Shown: one piece after another, positions 54,356 through 63,846 of the stretch | Layout of the letters: every line of letters starts with the position of its first letter | How positions within the stretch are numbered: the stretch's first letter is position 1 | Source: Pseudomonadaceae bacterium | GTDB lineage: Bacteria; Pseudomonadota; Gammaproteobacteria; Pseudomonadales; Pseudomonadaceae | DNA: 64,000 bases | Reading direction: 5' to 3' | Assembly: GCA_030602315.1 (NCBI GenBank) | Contig: JAUVZY010000003.1 | Location: forward strand, 83,537 to 147,536 | Notes under the pieces: model-generated | What the model was told of the DNA's origin: nothing | The model's database searches: none | The model's input: only the letters and a program-made list of their open reading frames with translations | Program-made: the position numbers and the translations under genes

Positions 54356-54424
54356 GGTTGGCATCGACGCGCCGCGTCGCGCCGGCGGGGTCTGCTAGAA
54401 TGCCGCCCCCGTGCGGAGGTACCC

Positions 54425-56344
54425 ATGACGCTGCTGAAGTTCACCGATGTTTGCTTGGCCTATGGCGCAACGCCCCTGTTGGATCATGTTTCCTGGCAGA
54501 TCGCCAAGGGGGAGAGGGCCTGCATCATCGGTCGCAACGGGACCGGCAAATCCAGCCTGCTGCGGCTGGTCAAGGGCGACCAACTGCCCGACGACGGCGA
54601 AATCTGGCGCGCTCCGTCACTCAAGATCGGCGAATTGCCGCAAGAGCTGCCGCGCGCCGACGAACGCACGGTGTACGACGTGGTGGCCGAGGGGCTGGCG
54701 GAGGTCGGCAAGCTGCTCGCCGAATACCATCACCTGAGTCAGCACATCCAGACCGAGGATGACCTGGCCCGGCTTTCGCGGGTACAGCACGCGCTGGAGG
54801 CCCAGGACGGCTGGCGCCTGGGGCAGTTGGTCGACAGCATCCTCAGTCGCCTGCAGCTGCCGGCGGACAAGACCCTGGCCGAGCTCTCCGGAGGCTGGCG
54901 CCGCCGTGTGCTGCTGGCGCAGGCGCTGGTCTCCGAGCCGGACCTGCTGCTGCTGGACGAGCCGACCAACCACCTGGACATCGGCGCCATCGCCTGGCTG
55001 GAAGAGGCGCTCAAGGGCTTCAACGGCGCGGTGCTGTTCATCACCCACGACCGCAGCTTCCTGCAGAACCTCGCCACCCGCATCCTCGAACTCGACCGTG
55101 GGCATCTGATCGACTGGAACGGCGATTACGCCAGCTTCCTGTTGCACAAGGAGCAGCAGCTGGCGGCCGAAGAAACCGCCAACGCGCTGTTCGACAAGCG
55201 CCTGGCGCAGGAAGAGGTGTGGATCCGCCAGGGCATCAAGGCGCGGCGCACCCGCAACGAGGGTCGTGTGCGTGCGCTCAAGGCGATGCGCGCCGAGCGC
55301 CAGGAGCGCCGCGAGCGCCAGGGGCGGGCGAGCTTTCAGGTCGAAACGGCCGACAAATCCGGTAAGCAGGTGATCGTCGCCGAACAGGTGAGCTTCGCCC
55401 ATCCCGGCGGCGAGGCGCTGATCCGCGATTTTTCCATGGTCATCCAGCGCGGCGACCGGATCGGTCTGCTCGGTGCCAACGGCACCGGCAAGACCACGCT
55501 GCTCAAGCTGCTGCTCGGCGAACTGCAGCCAACCGCCGGCAAGATCGAGATCGGCACCAAGCTCGAGGTGGCCTACTTCGACCAGCTGCGCCTGCAGCTC
55601 GAGCCGGAAAAGACGGTGATCGACAACCTCGCCGAAGGCCGCGATTTCATCAGCATCAACGGGCAGAACCGTCATGTGCTGAGCTATCTGGGCGACTTTC
55701 TGTTCAGCCCGCAGCGTGCGCGCACGCCGGTGAAGGCGCTGTCGGGTGGCGAACGGGCACGACTGTTGCTGGCCAAGCTTTTCAGCAAGCCGGCCAACAT
55801 GCTGGTGCTGGACGAGCCGACCAACGATCTGGATGTGGAAACCCTCGAACTCCTGGAGGAGGTGCTGCTGGAGTTTTCCGGTACCGTACTGATGGTCAGC
55901 CACGACCGGAGCTTCCTGGATAACGTGGTCACCAGCACACTGGTGTTCGAAGGCGAAGGTCGCGTGCGCGAGTATGTTGGCGGTTATCAGGACTGGATCC
56001 GCCAGGGCGGCTCGCCGCGCCTTCTGGGAGTGAGTGACACTAAAAATGACAAGCGCGAGGTGGAGCCCGCGCCGCAGCCGCCGGTGGCTGAAAAGCCGGC
56101 GAGCGAGGCGAGCGCCGCCACGCCGAAAAAGAAACTCAGCTACAAGTTGCAGCGCGAGCTGGACGCCTTGCCCGCGCGCATCGATGAGACTGAGGCATCC
56201 ATTGCCGCGTTGCAGCAACAAATAACGGACCCCGCCTTCTTCCAGCAGCCGAGCGAGCAGACTTCTGCCGCGCTGGCGCGCCTGGAGGGCCTGCAACAGG
56301 AACTCGATCAGTTGCTCGAGCGGTGGGCGGAGCTAGAAGAGTAG
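54425..56344 (+). CDS. uup: ABC-F ATPase Uup
   Basis: 639 aa, close to E. coli Uup (635). Two ATPase domains: GRNGTGKSS (36-44) and GANGTGKTT; signature sequences LSGGWRRR and LSGGERAR; Walker B LLLLDEPTNHLD and MLVLDEPTNDLD. A long C-terminal coiled coil (KKKLSYKLQRELDALPARI) with DNA-binding role distinguishes Uup from EttA. Soluble; acts on ribosomes and is linked to precise transposon excision and replication-fork recovery in E. coli. Downstream gene starts 17 bases after its stop. Confidence 0.93.
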   Translation: MTLLKFTDVCLAYGATPLLDHVSWQIAKGERACIIGRNGTGKSSLLRLVKGDQLPDDGEIWRAPSLKIGELPQELPRADERTVYDVVAEGLAEVGKLLAEYHHLSQHIQTEDDLARLSRVQHALEAQDGWRLGQLVDSILSRLQLPADKTLAELSGGWRRRVLLAQALVSEPDLLLLDEPTNHLDIGAIAWLEEALKGFNGAVLFITHDRSFLQNLATRILELDRGHLIDWNGDYASFLLHKEQQLAAEETANALFDKRLAQEEVWIRQGIKARRTRNEGRVRALKAMRAERQERRERQGRASFQVETADKSGKQVIVAEQVSFAHPGGEALIRDFSMVIQRGDRIGLLGANGTGKTTLLKLLLGELQPTAGKIEIGTKLEVAYFDQLRLQLEPEKTVIDNLAEGRDFISINGQNRHVLSYLGDFLFSPQRARTPVKALSGGERARLLLAKLFSKPANMLVLDEPTNDLDVETLELLEEVLLEFSGTVLMVSHDRSFLDNVVTSTLVFEGEGRVREYVGGYQDWIRQGGSPRLLGVSDTKNDKREVEPAPQPPVAEKPASEASAATPKKKLSYKLQRELDALPARIDETEASIAALQQQITDPAFFQQPSEQTSAALARLEGLQQELDQLLERWAELEE

Positions 56345-56361
56345 TCACGCAAGGAGCCAGG

Positions 56362-57054
56362 ATGTCCATTGAATACCGCGTCACGCTGGATGAGACGCAT
56401 GAGTTCACCTACACCATCGATCTGGACCGCCAGTACGATCCCGCCGCAGCGGAAAAGGCGCCCAAATGGACGCGCCTCTGCCACCAGCAGTGCAGCAACT
56501 GTCCGCTATCGCGCGAGCAGTACACTCATTGCCCGGCGGCGGTCGACCTGCACCGGGTCATCGAGGATTTCCAGGGGCTGCCGGCGATCCAGAAGGCACG
56601 TGTCTGGGTCAAGACGCCCGAGCGCGAGTACTCCAAGGTGGTGGGCCTGGAAGAGGCACTGCGCTCGCTTTTAGGGGTGATCATGGCTTCCAGCGCCTGC
56701 CCGGTGCTGCACAAGTTGAAGCCGATGGCGCAGCAGCATCTGCCGTTCGCCAACAACCAGGAGTTCGTCCTGCGCACCATTTCGGTGTACCTGATGCGCC
56801 AGTACTTCAACCTGCGCGAGGGTCGCTACCCCGATTGGGAACTGAAGGGTCTGGTCAGTTCGTTCCAGCAGCTGCAGCTGGTGAACCAGGCGTTCTGGCA
56901 GCGGATTCTCGACACCTGCAGTGGCGACTCGAACCTCAAGGCCTTTTTGACCTTCTTTTCGATGTCCTCGAGCCTGACCTATTCGCTGGAAACCCAGCTA
57001 CAGAAGATTCGTCCGCTGGTGATGGGCGAAGATGGGCTGGGCCGGATGTTCTGA
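56362..57054 (+). CDS. Conserved Cys-rich hypothetical protein
   Basis: 230 aa. N-terminal half contains a Cys cluster C-x3-C-x2-C-x9-C in RLCHQQCSNCPLSREQYTHC, typical of a metal site (zinc or iron). Later CPVLHKLKPMAQQHLPFANN and a helical C-terminal half. No signal peptide or transmembrane helix. AAGGAG gives a strong RBS. It is 17 bases after uup, so probably in the same operon. I do not recognise a function; a metal-binding sensor or ribosome-associated factor is speculation. Confidence 0.75.
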   Translation: MSIEYRVTLDETHEFTYTIDLDRQYDPAAAEKAPKWTRLCHQQCSNCPLSREQYTHCPAAVDLHRVIEDFQGLPAIQKARVWVKTPEREYSKVVGLEEALRSLLGVIMASSACPVLHKLKPMAQQHLPFANNQEFVLRTISVYLMRQYFNLREGRYPDWELKGLVSSFQQLQLVNQAFWQRILDTCSGDSNLKAFLTFFSMSSSLTYSLETQLQKIRPLVMGEDGLGRMF

Positions 57055-57063
57055 TGGGCGGCC

Positions 57064-57085
57064 GGGCGGGGCGTCAGCCCCGCCC
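57064..57085. terminator. Hairpin between convergent Cys-rich gene and uspA-like gene
   Basis: Perfect 9-base arms GGGCGGGGC / GCCCCGCCC with a GTCA loop, 10 bases after one stop and 9 before the other. Lacks U-tracts; likely a shared 3'-end structure. Confidence 0.6.
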
Positions 57086-57093
57086 GTGCGGTC

Positions 57094-57531
57094 TCAGTTG
57101 TCCGGCTTCAGGCGGACCGCCAGCACATCGCACGGGGCGCCATGCAGGATGTCGTTGGCAGTGGAGCCGAGCAGCAGCGCCAGGCCGTGCCGGCCATGGC
57201 TGCCCACCACGATCAGCTCGCAGTCTTGCTCGGCGGCCATGCGATGCACTTCCTGACGAGGCTGGCCGTAGGTCAGGTGGCAGCGCTCGGTGGTCAGGCT
57301 CGGGTACTGATCGACGAATCGGTCCAGCCGCGCGCGGGCCTGCTCGAACTGCTGCTGCTGCAGCAGCGAGAGGTCCATTGGCACATCGCCACCAAACGCC
57401 ATGGCCATTGGCTCGATGACGTGGATCAGCCGGACGATGGCGCCTTCGCCGGCGATCGCCTGGGCTCGGGCAACAACCGCATGGCATTCCTCCGTCAGGT
57501 CGATGGCGACCAGAATGCGTTGGTAGGACAT
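57094..57531 (-). CDS. Universal stress protein (UspA family)
   Basis: 145 aa. MSYQRILVAIDLTEECHAVV, then the ATP-binding signature G-2x-G-9x-G-S (VVGSHGRHGLALLLGSTAN) near the C-terminus. Cytoplasmic dimeric stress protein; ATP-binding type by motif. Single-gene unit with promoter in the 176 bases before the divergent membrane protein. Confidence 0.92.
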   Translation of the reverse strand: MSYQRILVAIDLTEECHAVVARAQAIAGEGAIVRLIHVIEPMAMAFGGDVPMDLSLLQQQQFEQARARLDRFVDQYPSLTTERCHLTYGQPRQEVHRMAAEQDCELIVVGSHGRHGLALLLGSTANDILHGAPCDVLAVRLKPDN

Positions 57532-57707
57532 GATGACGCTCCTTGTGAGGATAGGGTGTTGAGTGGGCAGGCCGCCGCCGGGCGCCTGCTTGCGTTATAA
57601 GCGCTGGCCTCAATCTGCGCCAGTGCAGCGGTGGCGGGCAGCGTGTGTGCGTGCCGGCCTGTTATGATGCGCGCCTGCCGGAGGCGGCCATAGGGGAAAG
57701 TGGTTTG

Positions 57708-58160
57708 ATGGGGATGTTTGAAAGCGACTATCAGCTCGCCTGGGCCGTTTACCTGATCGGCGCGGTCGGTTGCCTGGCGGTGGGGTTTCGGATCACCCGC
57801 TGGATGTGGCGCTGGCTGCGCGAAATCATCCGCCTTGTCGGCGCGGTGCTGCTGTTCACCCCGACGCTGGTCGACCCCGAACGAATGCTGTACGCGCCGG
57901 CGATTGCCATTGGTGCGCTGGATCTGCTGTTTCGCACCGGCAACAACGTCTGGCAGGCCGCCTCGGACCTGGCGATCTACGGCATCGTCGGCTTCGTGCT
58001 GTATCTGGTGCTGGTTGTTCTGCGTTGGCTGGTCAATCGCCTGACCGCCCGTCCGGCCGAGGACGACCGGCGCACCCTCAGCCAACGCATCGCCGAACAG
58101 GCTGACGATGGCTTCGACGACCGTCGCGTGCGCGGCCTGCGCGCCGACCCGCGCTACTGA
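57708..58160 (+). CDS. Hypothetical inner-membrane protein
   Basis: About 150 aa with four hydrophobic segments (LAWAVYLIGAVGCLAVGF, then IIRLVGAVLLFTPTLVD, MLYAPAIAIGALDLLF, IYGIVGFVLYLVLVVLRWLV) and a charged C-terminal tail. The FTPTLVDPE motif is found in small conserved Pseudomonas membrane proteins. RBS AGGGGAAAG precedes ATG 57708. Function unknown; amidotransferase gene follows after 40 bases. Confidence 0.75.
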   Translation: MGMFESDYQLAWAVYLIGAVGCLAVGFRITRWMWRWLREIIRLVGAVLLFTPTLVDPERMLYAPAIAIGALDLLFRTGNNVWQAASDLAIYGIVGFVLYLVLVVLRWLVNRLTARPAEDDRRTLSQRIAEQADDGFDDRRVRGLRADPRY

Positions 58161-58200
58161 TCGATTGATCGCCCCAGCTGTTTAATCAGGAGCTTTCTGC

Positions 58201-58986
58201 ATGTGCGAACTGCTCGGCATGAGCGCCAACGTCCCCACCGACATCCTGTTCAGCTTCACCGGCCTGATGCAGCGCAGTGGACCGCAGGCGCCGCATCGCG
58301 ATGGTTGGGGCGTCGCTTTCTACGAGGGCAAGGGCTTGCGGCTGTTCCAGGACAGCGTGGCGGGTGCCGACTCGGAAGTGGCGGCGCTGGTGCGCCGCTA
58401 TCCGATCAAGAGCGAGATCGTCATCGGCCACATCCGCCATGCCAATGTCGGGGGGGTAAGCCTGGCCAACACTCATCCGTTCGTGCGCGAGCTGTGGGGG
58501 CGTAACTGGTGCTTTGCGCACAACGGCCAGCTGGCCGACTTTCATCCGCCGCGCGGGTTTTACCAGCCGGTAGGGGAAACCGACAGCGAGCGCGCCTTCT
58601 GTGATCTGCTCAATCGCATTCGTACGGTGCATGCCGAGGAGGTCGAGGGAACTCGCCTGTTGCCCATTCTCACCCAGGCCTGTACCGAATTCCGTCAGCA
58701 TGGTGTGTTCAATTGCCTGCTGAGCAATGGCGAGTGGCTGTTCACCTGCTGCAGCACCAAGCTGGTGGAAATCACCCGCAAGGCGCCGTTCGGTCCGGCC
58801 CGGTTGCGCGACGCGGATCTGACGGTGGACTTTCATGCCGAAACCACCCCGCGCGACGTGGTCACGGTATTGGCCACCGAGCCGCTGACCGAAGGCGAGC
58901 AGTGGGATCAACACCCCTCGGGTAGCTGGAGCCTGTGGCGGCTAGGCGAGTGCGTGGCGCGCGGGCGTCTGGGCGGTGAAGCATGA
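58201..58986 (+). CDS. Class II glutamine amidotransferase (YafJ type)
   Basis: 261 aa. N-terminal nucleophile Cys2 (MCELLGMSAN), HRDGWGVAFYEG and HIRHANVGGVSLANTHPF, FAHNGQLADF: NTN-hydrolase glutaminase features. No synthase domain, so ammonia acceptor unknown. RBS AGGAG 6-9 bases upstream of ATG. Overlaps the DUF2937 gene (ATGA). Confidence 0.9.
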   Translation: MCELLGMSANVPTDILFSFTGLMQRSGPQAPHRDGWGVAFYEGKGLRLFQDSVAGADSEVAALVRRYPIKSEIVIGHIRHANVGGVSLANTHPFVRELWGRNWCFAHNGQLADFHPPRGFYQPVGETDSERAFCDLLNRIRTVHAEEVEGTRLLPILTQACTEFRQHGVFNCLLSNGEWLFTCCSTKLVEITRKAPFGPARLRDADLTVDFHAETTPRDVVTVLATEPLTEGEQWDQHPSGSWSLWRLGECVARGRLGGEA

Positions 58987-59507
58987 TTCTGAGCTATGTG
59001 CGTCTGGCGCTGTTCGCCTTCGGCCTGCTGGCCGGTGTGCAGATACCCGGATTTCTCCACGATTATGCGCAGCACGTATCGGCGCGGCGCCTGGAGATCA
59101 ACGGCGCTCTTGCCGGTTATCAGAAGACGGCCGACGAGTTTTTTGCAGGTGATCTGCAGGCGCTGATCGGGCATTACCACGCCAGCGACGATCCGGTATT
59201 TCATCGCGATGCGGACAACGTGCGCTATGTGGCCTTGCGTGCCCAGGTGCTGCAGCGCGAATGGCAGGCGATGCAAGGGCCGTGGTACGGCCAGGCCTGG
59301 CATATCCTGGCACGCGCCGATCAGAAGCTGTTGCGCGAGACGTGGGAGGCTTATCAGTTCCTGGTGTTGCTCAAGCCGGCCGCGATCGCCTGGGCGATCG
59401 CCTGCGGCCTGTTGCTGGCGATGTTCGTCGAGTTCATCTGGCTGGTGGTGAGCTGGCCCGCGCGCCGGGAGGCCCGATCTGGCGGCAGGCGCCAGCGCTC
59501 GGCCTAG
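58983..59507 (+). CDS. DUF2937 family membrane protein
   Basis: 174 aa. N-terminal hydrophobic segment VRLALFAFGLLAGVQIPGFL, large periplasmic or cytoplasmic helical part, and C-terminal helices KPAAIAWAIACGLLLAMFVE and FIWLVVSWPARRE. Fits DUF2937, unknown function. Coupled to the amidotransferase gene by 4-base overlap. Ends 2 bases from the convergent vWA gene. Confidence 0.8.
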   Translation: MILSYVRLALFAFGLLAGVQIPGFLHDYAQHVSARRLEINGALAGYQKTADEFFAGDLQALIGHYHASDDPVFHRDADNVRYVALRAQVLQREWQAMQGPWYGQAWHILARADQKLLRETWEAYQFLVLLKPAAIAWAIACGLLLAMFVEFIWLVVSWPARREARSGGRRQRSA

Positions 59508-59509
59508 GT

Positions 59510-60694
59510 TCAGCGGGCGAGCTGGCGCATGCCCTGTTCCAGCCCCGCCAGCGTCAGCGGGTACATCTGGCCGTCGAGCAGTTCATGGATGATCGCGGTG
59601 GAAGCGCTGTAGCTCCATGACTGTTCGTCATGCGGGTTGAGCCAGATGACCTTGCGAAAATGCGCCAGAAAGCGCTGCATCCAGACGAACCCCGCTTCCT
59701 CGTTCCAGTGCTCGATGCTGCCGCCCGCCTGCATTATTTCCTGCGGCGCCATGGAGGCGTCCCCGACGAAGATCACTTTCCAGTCAGCGCCATAGGTGCG
59801 CAGCACCGCTTCGGTCGGGGTGATCTCCTGCATGCGGCGAAAGTCGTTTCGCCACAGCGCCTCGTAGATGAAGTTGTGAAAGTAGTAGTACTCCAGGTGC
59901 TTGAACTCGCTGCGGCAGGCCGAGAACAGCTCCTGGCAGACCTTGACGTGCAGGTCCATCGACCCGCCGATATCGAACAGCATCAGAAGCTTCACGGCGT
60001 TGTGCCGTTCCGGACGCAGGCGGATGTTGAGCAGGCCGCCGTCCTGCGCCGTGGCCTCGATGGTGCCGGCCAGATCCAGCTCTTGCGCGGCGCCCTGGCG
60101 GGCGAAGCGACGCAGGCGGCGCACCGCCATCTGCAGGTTGCGCCGGCCGAGCGCGACCGTCTCATCGAGCGCCTGGTATTCGCGCCGCTCCCATACCTTG
60201 AGCGCCTTGCCCTGGCGTTCACCGGCCTCACCGACGCGAATGCCCTCGGGGAAATAGCCGCCCGAGCCGAACGGGCAGGCCCCGGAGGTGCCGATCCATC
60301 GATTGCCGCCGGCATGACGTTCGTTTTGCTGGGCCAGTCGCTGGCGGAACTGCTCGATCAGCGCCTCGAGCCCACCGCGGGCGCTCAGTCGCGCCTTTTC
60401 CTCCTCGCTTAATAGCCGCTCGAACTCCTGGCGCAACCACTCCGGCGGTAGCGAGGGCTCGGGCGCGTCGCTCGAAAGCGCCTCGGGCTGCCCCTGGAAG
60501 TACTCAGCGAAGGCGCGGTCGAAGCGGTCGAAGTGGCGCTCATCCTTGACCAGCATGCTACGGGCAAGAAAGTAGAAAGCGTTCATGTCGGCGAACGTCA
60601 GGTGCTGCTCGAGCGCCTCTATCAGGTCCAGCAGTTCGCGCAGGGACGCCGGGATGCCGGCGCGGCGCAGATGCTCGAACAGGCCGATCAGCAC
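59510..60694 (-). CDS. vWA-domain protein, CoxE-like
   Basis: About 394 aa. Helical N-terminus (LIGLFEHLRRAGIPASLREL), then vWA domain with LLMLFDIGGSMDLHV (MIDAS DxGGS) and GDASMAPQEIM. Together with the MoxR-type ATPase at 61126 it forms a CoxD/CoxE-like pair, thought to assist assembly of a partner complex. GTG start 60694 has CGGAG upstream and lies 4 bases after the GFA gene stop; the longer frame runs through the GFA gene and is unsupported. Confidence 0.82.
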   Translation of the reverse strand: MLIGLFEHLRRAGIPASLRELLDLIEALEQHLTFADMNAFYFLARSMLVKDERHFDRFDRAFAEYFQGQPEALSSDAPEPSLPPEWLRQEFERLLSEEEKARLSARGGLEALIEQFRQRLAQQNERHAGGNRWIGTSGACPFGSGGYFPEGIRVGEAGERQGKALKVWERREYQALDETVALGRRNLQMAVRRLRRFARQGAAQELDLAGTIEATAQDGGLLNIRLRPERHNAVKLLMLFDIGGSMDLHVKVCQELFSACRSEFKHLEYYYFHNFIYEALWRNDFRRMQEITPTEAVLRTYGADWKVIFVGDASMAPQEIMQAGGSIEHWNEEAGFVWMQRFLAHFRKVIWLNPHDEQSWSYSASTAIIHELLDGQMYPLTLAGLEQGMRQLAR

Positions 60695-60698
60695 CGGC

Positions 60699-61094
60699 TT
60701 ACTCCGAGTCCAGGCGATGCTGCGGCCAGCGATCACAGATTTCGACCCAGTCGGCCTTGGAGTCGACGAAGATGTGTGCCTGGGGCACCTCGCCCAGCGG
60801 CGTGTCGAGGGTGCCGGCGGCGACGCCCAGGTCGTGCCGGCGGTTGTCGACAAACTGCAAGGTCGCGCCGCAATGACTGCAGAAGGTGCGGGTGCAGTGC
60901 GCCGAGGAGTGATACACGCCCAGCTGATCCTTGCCTCGGGTGAGGTGAAAGCGCTCCAGCGGCACCTGGGCATAACTGCCGAACGCCGCGCCGTGTGCTT
61001 TGCGGCACATGGAGCAGTGGCAGTGCACGAGGCTATCGATGGCGCCGTCGATGCGGTATTCGACGGCCTTGCACAGGCAGCTACCGGTGTACAT
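60699..61094 (-). CDS. GFA-fold (Gfa/Mss4-like) zinc protein
   Basis: 131 aa. Cysteine motifs CLCKAVEY, HCHCSMCRKAHG and FCSHCGATL match the S-(hydroxymethyl)glutathione synthase-like (GFA) family, which binds one or two zinc ions. Despite the name, most members have no proven formaldehyde activity. Inserted between the MoxR-type and vWA genes, so co-transcription is likely but a functional link is uncertain. Confidence 0.88.
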   Translation of the reverse strand: MYTGSCLCKAVEYRIDGAIDSLVHCHCSMCRKAHGAAFGSYAQVPLERFHLTRGKDQLGVYHSSAHCTRTFCSHCGATLQFVDNRRHDLGVAAGTLDTPLGEVPQAHIFVDSKADWVEICDRWPQHRLDSE

Positions 61095-61125
61095 GCGTTC
61101 CTCCAGGCCGGCCTTTGGCGCGGGG

Positions 61126-61971
61126 TCAGTGGTTGGCGCGCCGGGTCATGAAGGCCAGACGCTCCAGCAGTTGCACGTCTTGTTCGTTCTTCACCAGTGC
61201 GCCGGCCAGAGGTGGCACCGCGCGGGTCGGGTCGCGCTCGCGCAGCGCCGCCTGGTCGATCTGGTCGGCGAGCAGCAGCCGCAGCCAGTCGACCAGCTCA
61301 GAGGTGGACGGTTTCTTGCGCAGCCCAGGTACCTTGCGCAGGTCGAAGAACAGTTCCAGCGCCTCTTTGACCAGCGCCTGACTGATGTCAGGGAAATGCA
61401 CATCGACGATCTTCTGCAGCGTGGCCTTGTCGGGGAAGGCGATGTAATGGAAGAAGCAGCGCCGCAGAAAGGCATCGGGCAGCTCCTTCTCGTTGTTCGA
61501 AGTGATGATGATGATCGGTCGATGGCGTGCGCGGATCGTTTCATTGATTTCGTAGACGAAGAACTCCATGCGATCGAGTTCCTGCAGCAGATCGTTGGGA
61601 AATTCGATATCTGCCTTGTCGATTTCATCGATCAGCAGCACCACGCGCGCTTCGGCCTCGAAGGCCTCCCAGAGCTTGCCCTTGCGCAGGTAGTTGCGCA
61701 CGTCGCGCACCCGCTCATCGCCCAGCTGCGAGTCGCGCAGGCGACTGACCGCGTCGTACTCGTAGAGGCCTTGATGGGCCTTGGTCGTCGACTTGATATG
61801 CCAGGTGATCAGCGGCGCGCCGAGCGCTTGGGCCAGCTGCTCGGCCAGCATGGTCTTCCCGGTACCCGGTTCACCCTTGACCAGCAGCGGGCGCTGCAGG
61901 GTGATGGCCGCGTTCACCGCCAGCTTGAGGTCGTCGGTGGCGACATAACTGGCGGTGCCTTGGAATTTCAT
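61126..61971 (-). CDS. MoxR/CoxD-type AAA+ ATPase
   Basis: About 281 aa. Walker [14 protein letters not shown], Walker [11 protein letters not shown], sensor [19 protein letters not shown]. Cytoplasmic chaperone-like ATPase of the CoxD branch, distinct from the bat-operon MoxR. ATG 61971 follows GAGGAGGA. Divergent from cysK with 151 bases between. First gene of the ATPase-GFA-vWA operon. Confidence 0.88.
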   Translation of the reverse strand: MKFQGTASYVATDDLKLAVNAAITLQRPLLVKGEPGTGKTMLAEQLAQALGAPLITWHIKSTTKAHQGLYEYDAVSRLRDSQLGDERVRDVRNYLRKGKLWEAFEAEARVVLLIDEIDKADIEFPNDLLQELDRMEFFVYEINETIRARHRPIIIITSNNEKELPDAFLRRCFFHYIAFPDKATLQKIVDVHFPDISQALVKEALELFFDLRKVPGLRKKPSTSELVDWLRLLLADQIDQAALRERDPTRAVPPLAGALVKNEQDVQLLERLAFMTRRANH

Positions 61972-62122
61972 CGGCGTGTCCTCCTCGCGGTTGTGCTCAA
62001 GCATAGGCTGGACGTGGCAGGGCCGCCTGACGATCGACTGCTGCGCGTTCCCGCGGTTCGCTGGACGGCGTCCCGCTCGGCGAATAGGCTTGACGTTTTT
62101 ACGGTCAGCCAAGGGACGCACC

Positions 62123-63097
<975 letters not shown>

Positions 63098-63128
63098 CTC
63101 CATCGACGCGGTGCCCCAACCGCTGATG

Positions 63129-63163
63129 ACGCCCGCCGCTACGCTCGGCGGGCGTTTCCTTTT
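63129..63163 (+). terminator. Terminator of cysK
   Basis: Arms ACGCCCGCCG (63129-63138) / CGGCGGGCGT (63146-63155), loop CTACGCT, followed by TTTCCTTTT. Lies 32 bases after the cysK stop. Confidence 0.8.
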
Positions 63164-63237
63164 CCGAGACTGTCCATGCCCACGTCGTGCCCCGCCAGCG
63201 ATGTCTTCCCGTACCGCCGTTCTGAGGGCCGTGCGTG

Positions 63238-63846
63238 ATGGCCGAGCGCATGCCCCGTCAGCGTTGCGAGCGCTGCTTGCGTCCGCAAGGTCACTGCCTG
63301 TGTGCGCTGATTCCGTCGTTGCCCAGTCGAACACGGGTGTTGCTTTTGCAGCATCCCAGCGAATGCGACCACGCGCTCAATACCGCGCGACTCGCCGCGC
63401 TGGGGTTGCAGAACGCCGAGTTGATGGTGGGCGGGCAGTTCGGCGAGGCGTTGACGGAGCGGTTGGCCGACCCGGGCTATCGCAGCGTGCTGCTGTTTCC
63501 CGGGCCGGAGGCGAGCGTGCCTACCCCGCTCGAGGCCGGCGAGCGGCCGTGGCAGCTGGTGGTGCCGGACGGCACCTGGCGCAAGGCGCGCAAGCTGCTC
63601 TATGTAAATCCCGCGCTGGCGGCATTGCCGAGGGTGTGTCTGCCCGCTGGGGCGGTGTCGCGCTACCGCTTGCGCAAGGCGCCTGAGCCGGGTGCGCTTT
63701 CGACCCTCGAGGCGGTGGTGCAGGCGCTCGGCCTGCTGGAGGGGGAGGGGCGCTTCGAGGCGTTGCTGCGGCCGTTCGATGCACTGATCGAGGCGCAGAT
63801 CGCCGCGATGGGGGCGGCGACCTATCAGCGCAACTACCGGTCCTAG
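63238..63846 (+). CDS. DTW-domain protein (tRNA-uridine aminocarboxypropyltransferase-like)
   Basis: About 202 aa. Zinc-type Cys cluster CERCLRPQGHCLC, HPSECDHALNTARL, and the DxTW motif in VVPDGTWRKARKLL; TLEAVVQAL follows. DTW proteins such as TapT transfer 3-amino-3-carboxypropyl from SAM to uridine-47 of tRNA. ATG 63238 has GAGGG 9 bases upstream; GTG 63235 and ATG 63250 are alternatives. Its stop overlaps that of the convergent adaptor gene. Confidence 0.85.
   Translation: MAERMPRQRCERCLRPQGHCLCALIPSLPSRTRVLLLQHPSECDHALNTARLAALGLQNAELMVGGQFGEALTERLADPGYRSVLLFPGPEASVPTPLEAGERPWQLVVPDGTWRKARKLLYVNPALAALPRVCLPAGAVSRYRLRKAPEPGALSTLEAVVQALGLLEGEGRFEALLRPFDALIEAQIAAMGAATYQRNYRS

Noticed and set aside
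54425-56344. EttA or other ABC-F instead of Uup
   Set aside because: The long charged C-terminal coiled-coil domain after the second ATPase is typical of Uup and absent from EttA.
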